Source: UMGS1649 sp045637095 (GTDB lineage Bacteria; Bacillota; Clostridia; TANB77; CAG-465). Taken from it: a DNA stretch of 35,051 bases. The notes below the pieces were generated by a model, which had not been told where the DNA came from, ran no database searches, and saw only the letters and a program-made list of their open reading frames with translations. The DNA lies in NCBI GenBank assembly GCA_045637095.1, contig JAZTYX010000062.1:1-35051 (forward strand), read 5' to 3'. The translations under genes were made by a program, and so were the position numbers. Every line of letters begins with the position of its first letter. Position 1 is the stretch's first letter. Positions 16,470-24,168 of this stretch are shown here, in pieces.

Positions 16470-17105
16470 TTAGAATCTTCTTATTAATCCTACCACTTTA
16501 CCAATTATTTGAACGTCTGTAACTATAATTGGATCCATAGAATCGTTTTCAGGTTGTAGTCTTACGTGGTCTTTTTCTTTATAGAAAGTTTTAACTGTCG
16601 CTTCATCTTCAATTAATGCAACAACTATCTGACCATTTTCTGCAGTATTTGTTTTAGCAACTATTATATAGTCTCCAGAATAAATACCTACATTTATCAT
16701 ACTATCGCCTTTAACTTTTAACATATATGTTCCTTCTTGTTTAGCATTTTGTTTAACCATGCTTATTGGAAGTTTAACATACTCTTCTATATTTTGTTCT
16801 GCAAGAATAGGTAGACCAGCTGCAACTTGTCCTACTAAAGGTACTTCTATCATATCCGGATCTTGAGCCTCACTAGACATATTTTGTCCAACAACTTTTA
16901 ACGCTCTTGTTTTAAGATCCCCTTTAGATATTAAACCTTTTTCTGCAAGTCTAGATAAATATAAATGTACTGAAGATGTAGATTTTAATCCAACAGCTTG
17001 ACATATTTCTCTAACTGTTGGTGGATATCCCACTTCCTCTACTTGCTTTCTAATATAATTTAATATATTCTCTTCATTTTTTACTGTATCTTCTCTTTTT
17101 CCCAC
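16470..17105 (-). CDS. lexA: LexA repressor (SOS regulator)
   Basis: LexA represses DNA-damage genes and cleaves itself when RecA filaments form. The 211-aa protein has the N-terminal winged helix (PPTVREICQAVGLKSTSSVH, about 28-47), the self-cleavage site Ala96-Gly97 in GQVAAGLP, catalytic Ser135 in GDSMINVG and Lys172 in ATVKTF, all intact. The start codon is GTG (17103-17105), seven bases after AGGAGGT, and no better ATG exists nearby. It is a single-gene unit with a perfect promoter overlapped by three SOS boxes, so it is autoregulated. Identity is secure. Confidence 0.96.
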   Translation of the reverse strand: MGKREDTVKNEENILNYIRKQVEEVGYPPTVREICQAVGLKSTSSVHLYLSRLAEKGLISKGDLKTRALKVVGQNMSSEAQDPDMIEVPLVGQVAAGLPILAEQNIEEYVKLPISMVKQNAKQEGTYMLKVKGDSMINVGIYSGDYIIVAKTNTAENGQIVVALIEDEATVKTFYKEKDHVRLQPENDSMDPIIVTDVQIIGKVVGLIRRF

Positions 17106-17118
17106 AAAAATTACCTCC

Positions 17119-17176
17119 TAAACTAATGTTTGTTTTATTATATATGATAAACTTATGTTTGTCAAACAAAAGTTCG
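17119..17176 (-). promoter_or_regulatory. lexA promoter with three SOS boxes
   Basis: On the minus strand, TTGACA (17160-17165) and TATAAT (17137-17142) are exactly 17 bases apart. Three LexA-type palindromes lie here: 17163-17176 (CGAACTTTTGTTTG, matching the Gram-positive pattern CGAACnnnnGTTYG), 17148-17161 (CAAACATAAGTTTA, inside the spacer) and 17119-17132 (CAAACATTAGTTTA, between the -10 box and the ribosome site). Box centres are 15 and 29 bases apart. Occupancy would block the -35 region, the spacer and early transcribed DNA, consistent with tight autoregulation. Confidence 0.85.
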
Positions 17177-17214
17177 TTTTTTGTTAAAATATTTTATAAA
17201 TTTATTTTAACTAC

Positions 17215-17244
17215 AAAAATAACTAGTATTTCTACTAGTTATTT
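17215..17244 (-). terminator. Terminator of the rlmN-pfkA operon
   Basis: AAATAACTAGTA (17217-17228) pairs with TACTAGTTATTT (17233-17244) around a 4-base loop, 17 bases after the pfkA stop. On the minus strand it is followed by a short T-rich run (TTTTTG). Confidence 0.85.
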
Positions 17245-17261
17245 ACATTATCTTTTCTATA

Positions 17262-18338
17262 TTAATCTCCAAAATATACACCAACAGCTTTAGCCGTTCT
17301 AACTAACGGATGTGTATTTAGATCAAGAAGTCTTGCATTTATTTCATCTTTAGGGAATTCCATTTTCTTAACTTCTTCACCCTCTACTCCTACTATATAT
17401 CCATATTCACCTGTCGTTAAAAGTTCATATGCATAACTTCCAAGCATTGATGCTGTAATTATATCATTATGGTTTGGAGTTCCTCCTCTTTGTACATGTC
17501 CTAATGCAACATATCTACATTCTATTCCTGTTTTAGCTTCTATTTCATCAGCTAGTTTTTCAGCTATACCGCCATATCTTTTCTTTTCAAAACTATCGTT
17601 TATCATCTTAGCTACAGTTTCAGCTTTTCCTAGTTCTTTTGCAGCTTCTGCAACAGCAATTATTACAGAACGTCTTCTTGAAGCTACTTCTTTTACTTTT
17701 TCACAAACACCATCTAAATCATAGTCTTGTTCTGGTAAAAGAATTATATCTGCACATCCTGCGAAACCACCATATAGTGTAAGATATCCAGAAGTTCTTC
17801 CCATTATTTCTACAACAATTACTCTTCTATGTGAATCTGCTGTCGAACGAACTTTATTTATTGCATCTACAACATTTCCTACTGCTGTATCAAATCCTAT
17901 TGTCGGGTTACTTGCTGCCATATCGTTATCTATTGTTTTAGGAACTCCTACTGTTGGAAGTCCTCTTTCGCTAATAACTCTAGCCGAATCTAATGTCCCA
18001 TCTCCACCAACTACTATAAGTCCTTCTACGCCTTGTTTCTTTATCTTTGCTATTGCTTCATCAGTCTTGTCCACATATTTCATATTAACTTTGTCTACTA
18101 AGTAGTAAAATGGGCATTCCTTGTTTGATGAACCTAATATTGTTCCACCTAACAATTCAATATTTTCTACATCTTTTGGTGTTAATTCTTTGTACCAACC
18201 CTCTACAAATCCTTTGTAGCCATCTTGTACTCCAAGTACTTGTACACCTTTATTGTGTGCGCTCATTACTACTGCTTTAATTGCTGCATTAAGCCCTGGG
18301 CAATCGCCGCCAGCTGTCATTATAGCTATCTTCTTCAT
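17262..18338 (-). CDS. pfkA: 6-phosphofructokinase, group III-like
   Basis: This enzyme phosphorylates fructose 6-phosphate in glycolysis. The 358-aa protein has TAGGDCPGLNAAI at the N-terminus, GGDGTLDSA (111-119), VPKTIDND (132-139), EIMGRTSGYL and GHVQRGGTP. Gly114 in GGDGT points to ATP use, whereas Lys134 in PKTIDND is the residue usual in pyrophosphate-dependent enzymes; the Gly/Lys combination is typical of the so-called mixed-substrate group III. ATP is the more likely donor, but pyrophosphate should not be excluded by sequence alone. AGGAGGAATAT precedes the ATG. It is the last gene of the rlmN-prpC-prkC unit, 18 bases after prkC. Confidence 0.93.
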   Translation of the reverse strand: MKKIAIMTAGGDCPGLNAAIKAVVMSAHNKGVQVLGVQDGYKGFVEGWYKELTPKDVENIELLGGTILGSSNKECPFYYLVDKVNMKYVDKTDEAIAKIKKQGVEGLIVVGGDGTLDSARVISERGLPTVGVPKTIDNDMAASNPTIGFDTAVGNVVDAINKVRSTADSHRRVIVVEIMGRTSGYLTLYGGFAGCADIILLPEQDYDLDGVCEKVKEVASRRRSVIIAVAEAAKELGKAETVAKMINDSFEKKRYGGIAEKLADEIEAKTGIECRYVALGHVQRGGTPNHNDIITASMLGSYAYELLTTGEYGYIVGVEGEEVKKMEFPKDEINARLLDLNTHPLVRTAKAVGVYFGD

Positions 18339-18356
18339 ATATTCCTCCTATGTTAC

Positions 18357-20381
18357 TTAAAACGAAATTGTAACTGTATCTACCTCTTTATCGTTTATAT
18401 ATATAGTTAATTTTGCTGATGAGAAACCATTTACTTCAACAGTAAAGTTCTCATATCCATTTTCACCTTTTGTATGCGTTCTACTATGTATCGTATTTGT
18501 AACACCTTCAACTTGAGCTTTTACTCTAACAGTTATACTTTCATCTTCCATATTCGCTGTATAATCTTTTAGTTTAATTGTTACATTTTTAGTTTTTTCT
18601 AGTCTGTTTACTGTGATTTCTATAACAGTTCCTTCTACTACCTCTTTATTCTCTTTAAGGCTTTGTGAAACAACTATTCCATCACTCTTGCTTGGATCGT
18701 TAACGTAAGAAACATTAACTACCAATTTTAATTTTTGTAATTTAGATTTAGCGTTTGACTCTGTGTTACCAATAACACTTGGAACTATTATTCTATCTTT
18801 TCCATCGCCTTCGCTAACTTCTAATAGTACTTTTGTTCCAGTTACAAATTGTTCTTTATGTTTAAGCGATTGTTTTACAACTAAATCTTTTTCTACTTTA
18901 TCACTTGTTACGTTTTTAATATCTACCACAAAACCTAATGCTTCAAGTTCATATTTAGCAACTTTATAGTCTTTGCCAACAACATCAGGCATTGTTATCT
19001 TTTTAACACCTTTAGCAACTACAACTGTCATCTTACCATCAGTTATCTTTTCTCCCTTTTCTATATTTTGAGAAATTATTTGCCCTGCTGGAAGCTCATC
19101 AGTTTCTTGATATTTGCTAATTTTAATAATCAATCCTAACTTTTCATATTTAGCTCTTGCTTCTTCGTAATCGCTGCCAACTAAATCTGGTGCTACTTCA
19201 ACTTTTTCGACAACTATAGGTTTGTTGTTTTCTTTTATAGTTTCAACTAGTTTGTATGTTAAGAATCCAATTCCGGCCAGCGCAAGAATTATTACTAGAG
19301 TTATAACAACTCTTTTTATTATTTTTTTCTTTCTTTGTTTAGGATTTTCATTTAAACTTTCAATTCTTCTTTTTTCATTCTTATCATTTTCAAGTTCTTC
19401 TATTCTTTTTCCTATACGTTCTTTTTTTCTAGAAGTCTCAACTCCATTGTCTACATTGTTTCCTTGTATATCTTTTTTAGTTATTACAGGTACTACTTGT
19501 GTAGAACCTTTCTTAAATCCATTTACTGCTTTTTCTTCCTTTTCTTCTATATCCACATTATTTATTGCTGCAAATATATCATCTAGAAGTTCAGTTGCAG
19601 TTTGATATCTTTCACTTGTGTTTTTTGCCATTGCTTTAAGTATTATTTTATTTAAAGCGTTAGTTACTGTTGGAATCTTTTCTTTAGGTTCAACAGGTTC
19701 TTCTTGTATTTGTTTTAACGCAACAGATACAGGTGTGTCTGCTTCAAATGGAACCTCTCCAGTTACCATTTCGTACATTACAACACCTAAAGAATATATA
19801 TCTGTTTTTTCGTCTGTATATCCACCTTTAGCTTGTTCTGGCGAAAAATAATGCACTGATCCCATTGTTTGGCTTCCATTTGCTATTGTTTCGTTAGAAC
19901 TCATTTTAGCAATACCAAAGTCTGTTACTTTTGCAACCGTATTGTTATTTGCAAGTACTATATTATGTGGTTTTATATCTCTATGTATTATTTTAGAGCT
20001 ATGTGCAGCTTCTAAAGCAGATGCTATTTGGCTTGCATATTTTAATGTTCTTTCGTTAGAAAGTTTGCCATGATGTTCTATATAGTCTTTTAACGTTTCA
20101 CCAACTAAAAGTTCCATTACTATATAGTTTACGCCATTTTCTTCACCTACATCATATACCGATACTATGTTTGGATGTGTAAGAGCTGCTGCTGATTGAG
20201 CTTCTGCCCTAAACTTTTTAACGAATTCTTGATCTTTCGCAAATTCGTCTTTAAGAACTTTTATAGCAACAAATCTATTTAATAAATTACATTTTGCTTT
20301 GTATACTGTGGCCATTCCGCCTACGCCAACTTCTTCTAGCACTTCATATCTGCCACACAAAGTCTTACCAACTAGATTCAA
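18357..20381 (-). CDS. prkC: PASTA-domain serine/threonine kinase
   Basis: PrkC is a membrane kinase that senses cell-wall fragments and, in spore formers, germination signals. The 674-aa protein has a kinase domain (about 10-270: Lys41 in VAIKVLK, HRDIKPHN at 133-140, DFG at 154-156, and an activation loop with several Thr/Ser). A charged juxtamembrane linker follows, then one membrane helix (about 357-377), three PASTA repeats (about 395-600; examples APDLVGSDY, MPDVVGKDY, VPSVIGNTE) and a C-terminal beta-rich tail. The start is a TTG (20379-20381), six bases after AAGGAGGT. prpC ends 12 bases upstream, the usual kinase-phosphatase pairing. The RsgA and Rpe genes that often follow are replaced here by pfkA. 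Confidence 0.95.
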   Translation of the reverse strand: MNLVGKTLCGRYEVLEEVGVGGMATVYKAKCNLLNRFVAIKVLKDEFAKDQEFVKKFRAEAQSAAALTHPNIVSVYDVGEENGVNYIVMELLVGETLKDYIEHHGKLSNERTLKYASQIASALEAAHSSKIIHRDIKPHNIVLANNNTVAKVTDFGIAKMSSNETIANGSQTMGSVHYFSPEQAKGGYTDEKTDIYSLGVVMYEMVTGEVPFEADTPVSVALKQIQEEPVEPKEKIPTVTNALNKIILKAMAKNTSERYQTATELLDDIFAAINNVDIEEKEEKAVNGFKKGSTQVVPVITKKDIQGNNVDNGVETSRKKERIGKRIEELENDKNEKRRIESLNENPKQRKKKIIKRVVITLVIILALAGIGFLTYKLVETIKENNKPIVVEKVEVAPDLVGSDYEEARAKYEKLGLIIKISKYQETDELPAGQIISQNIEKGEKITDGKMTVVVAKGVKKITMPDVVGKDYKVAKYELEALGFVVDIKNVTSDKVEKDLVVKQSLKHKEQFVTGTKVLLEVSEGDGKDRIIVPSVIGNTESNAKSKLQKLKLVVNVSYVNDPSKSDGIVVSQSLKENKEVVEGTVIEITVNRLEKTKNVTIKLKDYTANMEDESITVRVKAQVEGVTNTIHSRTHTKGENGYENFTVEVNGFSSAKLTIYINDKEVDTVTISF

Positions 20382-20393
20382 CTTCTTACCTCC

Positions 20394-21107
20394 TTACACC
20401 TTAACATACATAACAGTAATATTATCTACTCCGCCTTTTTCATTGGCCATATTTACTAATATATTACAAATATCTTCATCATTACTGTCTGCTATTTTTA
20501 GAAGAATATCTTGATCTGTACTTGTAGTTGTTAACCCATCCGTACAAAGCAAAAATCTTCTTCCTGTTATATTTTCTATTTTATTTACATCAAAAGTTAC
20601 ATTTTTAGCAATTCCTATTGCTCTTACTAACACATGTCTATCTGGATGTACCTTAGCTTCTTCTCTTGTTATTATATTATCTTTAAGAAGCGTATTTACA
20701 TATGTATCATCCTCTGTTAAAAGAGTTATTGCATTATCTGTTAATTCATAAATTCTAGAGTCACCAATACTTATATGGTATGCTACATCATCTTTAACAA
20801 AAAGCATTGTAAGTGTTGTTCCCATATTTTTATATTCTTTGTTTTCTTTTGCTATTTCATGAACACATCTATTTGCATATTTGACAGCTAGTTTAAGCAT
20901 ATCTTCTGTTTTGTGTTCATAATAGTGTTCTTTAATATACTCAATTACTTTTTCAGCTGCTGTTTTAGATGCAATTTCACCGCCACTTGCTCCGCCTATT
21001 CCATCTAAAACCATATATATTTGCTCACCTGTTTCAAGGCTACATGTTAACATATAGTCTTCATTATTTTGTCTTTTCATTCCCACATCTGTTCTTGAGT
21101 ATACCAT
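20394..21107 (-). CDS. prpC: PP2C-type serine/threonine phosphatase
   Basis: PrpC reverses PrkC phosphorylation. The 237-aa protein shows PPM-family motifs in order: TDVGMKRQNNEDY with the metal-binding Asp, VLDGIGGASGGEIAS, GTTLTMLFV, HISIGDSRIYEL, LLCTDGLT and the closing GGVDNITVMYV. AGAGGTGTTTAA precedes the ATG. It lies between rlmN (34 bases upstream) and prkC (12 bases downstream), an order conserved across Firmicutes. No membrane segment, so it is cytoplasmic. Identity is secure. Confidence 0.95.
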   Translation of the reverse strand: MVYSRTDVGMKRQNNEDYMLTCSLETGEQIYMVLDGIGGASGGEIASKTAAEKVIEYIKEHYYEHKTEDMLKLAVKYANRCVHEIAKENKEYKNMGTTLTMLFVKDDVAYHISIGDSRIYELTDNAITLLTEDDTYVNTLLKDNIITREEAKVHPDRHVLVRAIGIAKNVTFDVNKIENITGRRFLLCTDGLTTTSTDQDILLKIADSNDEDICNILVNMANEKGGVDNITVMYVKV

Positions 21108-21141
21108 TTAAACACCTCTTTTCTTATTAGTATATTCTATA

Positions 21142-22188
21142 TTATTTATTTATATTTTCTTGTTCATCTAAATATTTTTGTCTTAATTGTCCACAAGCAG
21201 CATCAATATCCGAACCAAGTTCACGTCTTACTGTTGCAACTACACCTGAACTATTTAGAATTCCCATAAATCTATCCACATCTTGTTGTTTGCTCTTCTT
21301 GAACTGACCATTAACTATTTCGTTTACTGGTATTAAGTTTACGTGAGCAATCATGCCCCTAAGTAGTTTTGCAAGCGCTCTTGCTGTTTCTTCATCATCG
21401 TTTACACCAGCTATTAACGCAAACTCAAAACTAATTCTTCTACCTGTGACCATTATATAATATGTGCACGCGTCTAGCAACTCTTTTATGCTATATTTAT
21501 TAGCAATTGGCATTATTTCTTTACGCTTTTCATCTGTTACAGCATGAAGAGAAATAGACAGCGTTGCTTGTAGTTTTTCATCTGCTAATCTTTTAATATT
21601 ATCTACTAGTCCACAAGTAGAAATACTAATGTGTCTAGCACCTATTCCAAGGCCTTCTGGGCAATTAATAAGCTTAACAGATTTAACTACGTTATCATAG
21701 TTATCTAAAGGCTCACCTATTCCCATATATACTATGTTAGAAATCTTTTCATTCATGTATTTTTCTGCGGCAATAATTTGTCCTTCTATTTCAGAAGCTA
21801 AAAGATGTCTTCTCCAACCATTCTTAGTTGATGCACAGAATTTGCATCCCATTTTACAACCAACTTGAGAAGACACACATATTGTATTACCGTGATGATA
21901 TCTCATAACTACAGATTCAACTGCATTGTTATCTTCTAGCTTAATTAAAAACTTATGAGTTCCATCCTTTTTAGATACTTGGCATTGTAACACTTCTAAG
22001 CGCATTATATATGCATTTTCTTTTAATTTTTCTCTTAGACTTTTAGATATATCTGTCATTTCATCAAAGGACGAAACTCCCACTCTATGTAACCATTTAA
22101 ATATTTGTTTTGCATGAAATTTCTTTTCACCAATACTTAATATATATTCTTCTAATTCTTCTATTGTATAGTCTGCTATATTTACCAT
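21142..22188 (-). CDS. rlmN: Dual-specificity 23S rRNA/tRNA adenine-C2 methyltransferase
   Basis: RlmN is a radical SAM enzyme that methylates C2 of an adenosine in the peptidyl-transferase centre of 23S rRNA and in some tRNAs. The 348-aa protein has the cluster motif CKMGCKFCAST (Cys-x3-Cys-x2-Cys), preceded by CVSSQVG, then the SAM-binding GIGEPLDNYDNV, and ISISTCGLV. The C-terminal mechanistic Cys is in DIDAACGQLRQKY. N-terminal segment ADYTIEELEEYI and KQIFKWLH fit. It heads the operon rlmN-prpC-prkC-pfkA with a promoter at 22223-22251. Weak AAAGGAATAAT precedes the ATG. Identity is secure. Confidence 0.95.
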   Translation of the reverse strand: MVNIADYTIEELEEYILSIGEKKFHAKQIFKWLHRVGVSSFDEMTDISKSLREKLKENAYIMRLEVLQCQVSKKDGTHKFLIKLEDNNAVESVVMRYHHGNTICVSSQVGCKMGCKFCASTKNGWRRHLLASEIEGQIIAAEKYMNEKISNIVYMGIGEPLDNYDNVVKSVKLINCPEGLGIGARHISISTCGLVDNIKRLADEKLQATLSISLHAVTDEKRKEIMPIANKYSIKELLDACTYYIMVTGRRISFEFALIAGVNDDEETARALAKLLRGMIAHVNLIPVNEIVNGQFKKSKQQDVDRFMGILNSSGVVATVRRELGSDIDAACGQLRQKYLDEQENINK

Positions 22189-22222
22189 ATATTATTCCTT
22201 TCAACTATTTTACACTCTTAAT

Positions 22223-22251
22223 ATTATACCTTTTTTAGACAAATTACGCAA
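22223..22251 (-). promoter_or_regulatory. Promoter of the rlmN operon
   Basis: On the minus strand, TTGCGT (22246-22251) and TATAAT (22223-22228) are 17 bases apart, giving a leader of about 30 bases before rlmN. Pairs with the terminator just upstream at 22286-22319. Confidence 0.75.
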
Positions 22252-22285
22252 GCTTTTTATGTAATCTAATTGCATATAATACATA

Positions 22286-22319
22286 TAAAAACAGCAAGCG
22301 AAATTAATCACTTGCCGTC
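22286..22319 (-). terminator. Terminator of the zinc-ribbon/coiled-coil pair
   Basis: ACAGCAAGCGA (22291-22301) pairs with TCACTTGCCGT (22309-22319), 11 pairs with two G-U wobbles, around a 7-base loop. On the minus strand it is followed by TTTTT. It lies about 10 bases after the stop of the zinc-ribbon gene. Confidence 0.85.
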
Positions 22320-22328
22320 TTTTCTTTG

Positions 22329-22571
22329 TTACATTGAAATGTTTAGAGATATGACCTCATCCTTAAACGTTTTAGTCATTTCTTTAAGCTTGATTCTAGA
22401 CCACTGTCCACAACATTTACACTTGATGTAATATCTAGGAAATACTCTTGTAAGATCAGCGTGTACATCCTTAGGAACAATCTCCAGTTTTGCATTGCAG
22501 TTAGGACATGTTACATCCATCATTTCAGTTGTTTGCTTACTGTATACATTGCCACACTTCTTAACTTTCAT
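22329..22571 (-). CDS. Small zinc-ribbon-like protein
   Basis: I do not recognise the family of this 80-aa protein. Two Cys pairs, CPNC (22-25) and CKCC (51-54), with a further Cys6 and Cys53, have the spacing of a four-Cys zinc ribbon. The surrounding residues are basic (KCKCCGQWSRIKLKEMTK), so nucleic acid or protein binding is possible. AAAGGAGACACT precedes the ATG. It is 11 bases downstream of the coiled-coil gene and the two form an operon with their own promoter and terminator. GC content is visibly higher than in rlmN and the acyltransferase pair on each side, which hints at separate origin. No enzyme motif is seen. Confidence 0.7.
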   Translation of the reverse strand: MKVKKCGNVYSKQTTEMMDVTCPNCNAKLEIVPKDVHADLTRVFPRYYIKCKCCGQWSRIKLKEMTKTFKDEVISLNISM

Positions 22572-22582
22572 AGTGTCTCCTT

Positions 22583-22870
22583 TTAAGAATTATTTCTGTT
22601 TATTTCTGCTGCTTCAAGCATCCTGTTAGCCGCTGTATTGTTGCTTTCTGCAACTTCTTCCATCTTTTTGAGTACGCTCATAAAATCCGATGCTGCAGAT
22701 TCCATTCTTCTAGCTGCAGTAAGATTTGTGTCTGCTGCAGACGAGATGTAATCTAAGAATTTCTTGCTTGCCATTACCTCAAGAAGCGGTATAATCCGCT
22801 CCATAGTTCTGGTGTTTGCGTTCAGTGCTCTGGTGTGATCTTCCATGATTCTCATTTCTCTTTCAGTCAT
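22583..22870 (-). CDS. Small helical/coiled-coil protein of unknown function
   Basis: This 95-aa protein is predicted almost wholly alpha-helical. Sequence runs such as TRALNANTRTMERIIPLLEVM and AARRMESAASDFMSVLKKM, then AANRMLEAAEINRN, show an Ala/Met heptad-like pattern with Asn-Thr-Ala repeats (NLTAARRMESAA, NNTAANRMLEAA) that look like two related helical repeats. No signal peptide or membrane segment. ATGGAGAAGTAGAAA precedes the ATG. It is the first gene of the two-gene unit with the zinc-ribbon protein. I know no function; an oligomerising adaptor is conceivable but that is guesswork. Confidence 0.65.
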   Translation of the reverse strand: MTEREMRIMEDHTRALNANTRTMERIIPLLEVMASKKFLDYISSAADTNLTAARRMESAASDFMSVLKKMEEVAESNNTAANRMLEAAEINRNNS

Positions 22871-22928
22871 TTTCTACTTCTCCATTTTTATTAAAATTTT
22901 TGGCTATATTATGTTCACCAACACATAT

Positions 22929-22957
22929 ATTATACCATATTTTTAGACATTTTGCAA
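22929..22957 (-). promoter_or_regulatory. Promoter of the coiled-coil/zinc-ribbon pair
   Basis: On the minus strand, TTGCAA (22952-22957) and TATAAT (22929-22934) are exactly 17 bases apart. The -35 box touches the end of the upstream terminator hairpin. Leader about 55 bases. Confidence 0.8.
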
Positions 22958-22995
22958 ATAAAAGCATTACCTCTTATACGGTAATGCTTTTATTA
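22956..22995 (-). terminator. Terminator of the MBOAT/DHHW operon
   Basis: AATAAAAGCATTACC (22957-22971) pairs perfectly with its complement at 22980-22994 around an 8-base loop. It begins one base after the DHHW gene stop. Confidence 0.85.
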
Positions 22996-24159
22996 TTATT
23001 TTACACCTAAATGTTCCTTCATACTACCTATATTGAATGCCCCTGTAGATTGAGAGCAAATATATATTGTGTAGTCTATATCATATTCTTTTACATAGTC
23101 TGCTATACTTTTACCTGTTTTGTTATGTCTGTAATCTATAGATACCATCTTGTTAAACTTATGTACAGATAAAGCTTCTAGTACATTTGTATATGATGAA
23201 CCTACAAACAATATATTTGGTGCATCATCATTATTTGTGTCTATAACTGTTTCTGCCATATCGTCTCCCATATACGCAGAAGCATAATCGTTTCCTTCAC
23301 CTAAAACTGGTATTTTAGATAATTTTCCATCTTCATATCTTGTATATGTTACCTCTTTACCGATGTGTACAAGATTTAATTCCTCAGGTCCAGATTTTAC
23401 ACTTTGACCAACTTTTCTATTAAAAGCTCCGTTTATTGGTTTAGATGTTATATTATATTCTTCTTCTAAAGTACCTACTTTAATATTATATCCCTCTTTG
23501 TTTATTCTATCTACTAGATACTCAAAAACAGGATATGCACCTCTAATATTCATATGATGATCTGTTTTGTAATATGGAGCATCTACTTTATCCTTTAGAA
23601 TACTATATGCATCTATTAGTTCAATATATTCACCCGTATTTTCTTCTATTGCTTTAACTGTATTTACATATGTGCTTGTTCCTTTAATATATGTTTCTGG
23701 AAGATATTTTTCCATCATAACATCTTTTCTAGGAATAGTTAAGAATATGAATTTTGAGCCATTAGAAGTTACTTCTTCTGCAACTTTATTCATTTCGTTT
23801 TTTACTACATCAACAATACTTTCTATTGTTTTTGTCTCATCTGTGAAGATTTGTGGAGACAAGAAAAGTTCGTTATTTTCGCCTTTTACTACATCCCCTG
23901 TATATTTTTGAAGATTCATTAAATAATATAACTTAATGAAGTCTTCTCTAAATGCTAATTGATCAGCAAATGCATTTGTTAATTCTGTATAATATTCTGT
24001 ACTTAATACACTCTTTATTGTTGTTTTAGGGAACTGTGTAAGTCTTCTTCCCTCTTTTTTGCTTAGTTCATTATTATTAGTTATTGTGATGATTGCCATT
24101 ACAAAAATAATTAATATGAACAAAGAACAAAATGTTATTCTAATTATTTTTTCTTTCAT
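22996..24159 (-). CDS. DHHW-type (AlgJ/AlgX-like) acyl-transfer partner protein
   Basis: This 387-aa protein has an N-terminal membrane anchor (about residues 5-27) and an extracellular SGNH-like domain. The hallmark KTDHHMNIRGAY segment (about residue 190) supplies the Asp-His of the DHHW family, with Met in place of Trp, and FVGSSYTNVLEAL near residue 320 is the candidate for the nucleophile Ser region. Such proteins work with MBOAT acyltransferases to acetylate extracellular polysaccharides or cell-wall polymers. It starts 9 bases after the MBOAT gene stop, with AGAGGTG upstream, and the two clearly form one operon. The polymer cannot be told from the window; no glycan synthesis genes are adjacent. 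Confidence 0.85.
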   Translation of the reverse strand: MKEKIIRITFCSLFILIIFVMAIITITNNNELSKKEGRRLTQFPKTTIKSVLSTEYYTELTNAFADQLAFREDFIKLYYLMNLQKYTGDVVKGENNELFLSPQIFTDETKTIESIVDVVKNEMNKVAEEVTSNGSKFIFLTIPRKDVMMEKYLPETYIKGTSTYVNTVKAIEENTGEYIELIDAYSILKDKVDAPYYKTDHHMNIRGAYPVFEYLVDRINKEGYNIKVGTLEEEYNITSKPINGAFNRKVGQSVKSGPEELNLVHIGKEVTYTRYEDGKLSKIPVLGEGNDYASAYMGDDMAETVIDTNNDDAPNILFVGSSYTNVLEALSVHKFNKMVSIDYRHNKTGKSIADYVKEYDIDYTIYICSQSTGAFNIGSMKEHLGVK

Positions 24160-24168
24160 GGTTCACCT

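Noticed and set aside
19222..19605. Plus-strand frame of 127 codons inside prkC
   Set aside because: Shadow of the kinase gene: low-complexity Phe/Ser/Leu translation, no ribosome site, and prkC is clearly coding on the other strand.
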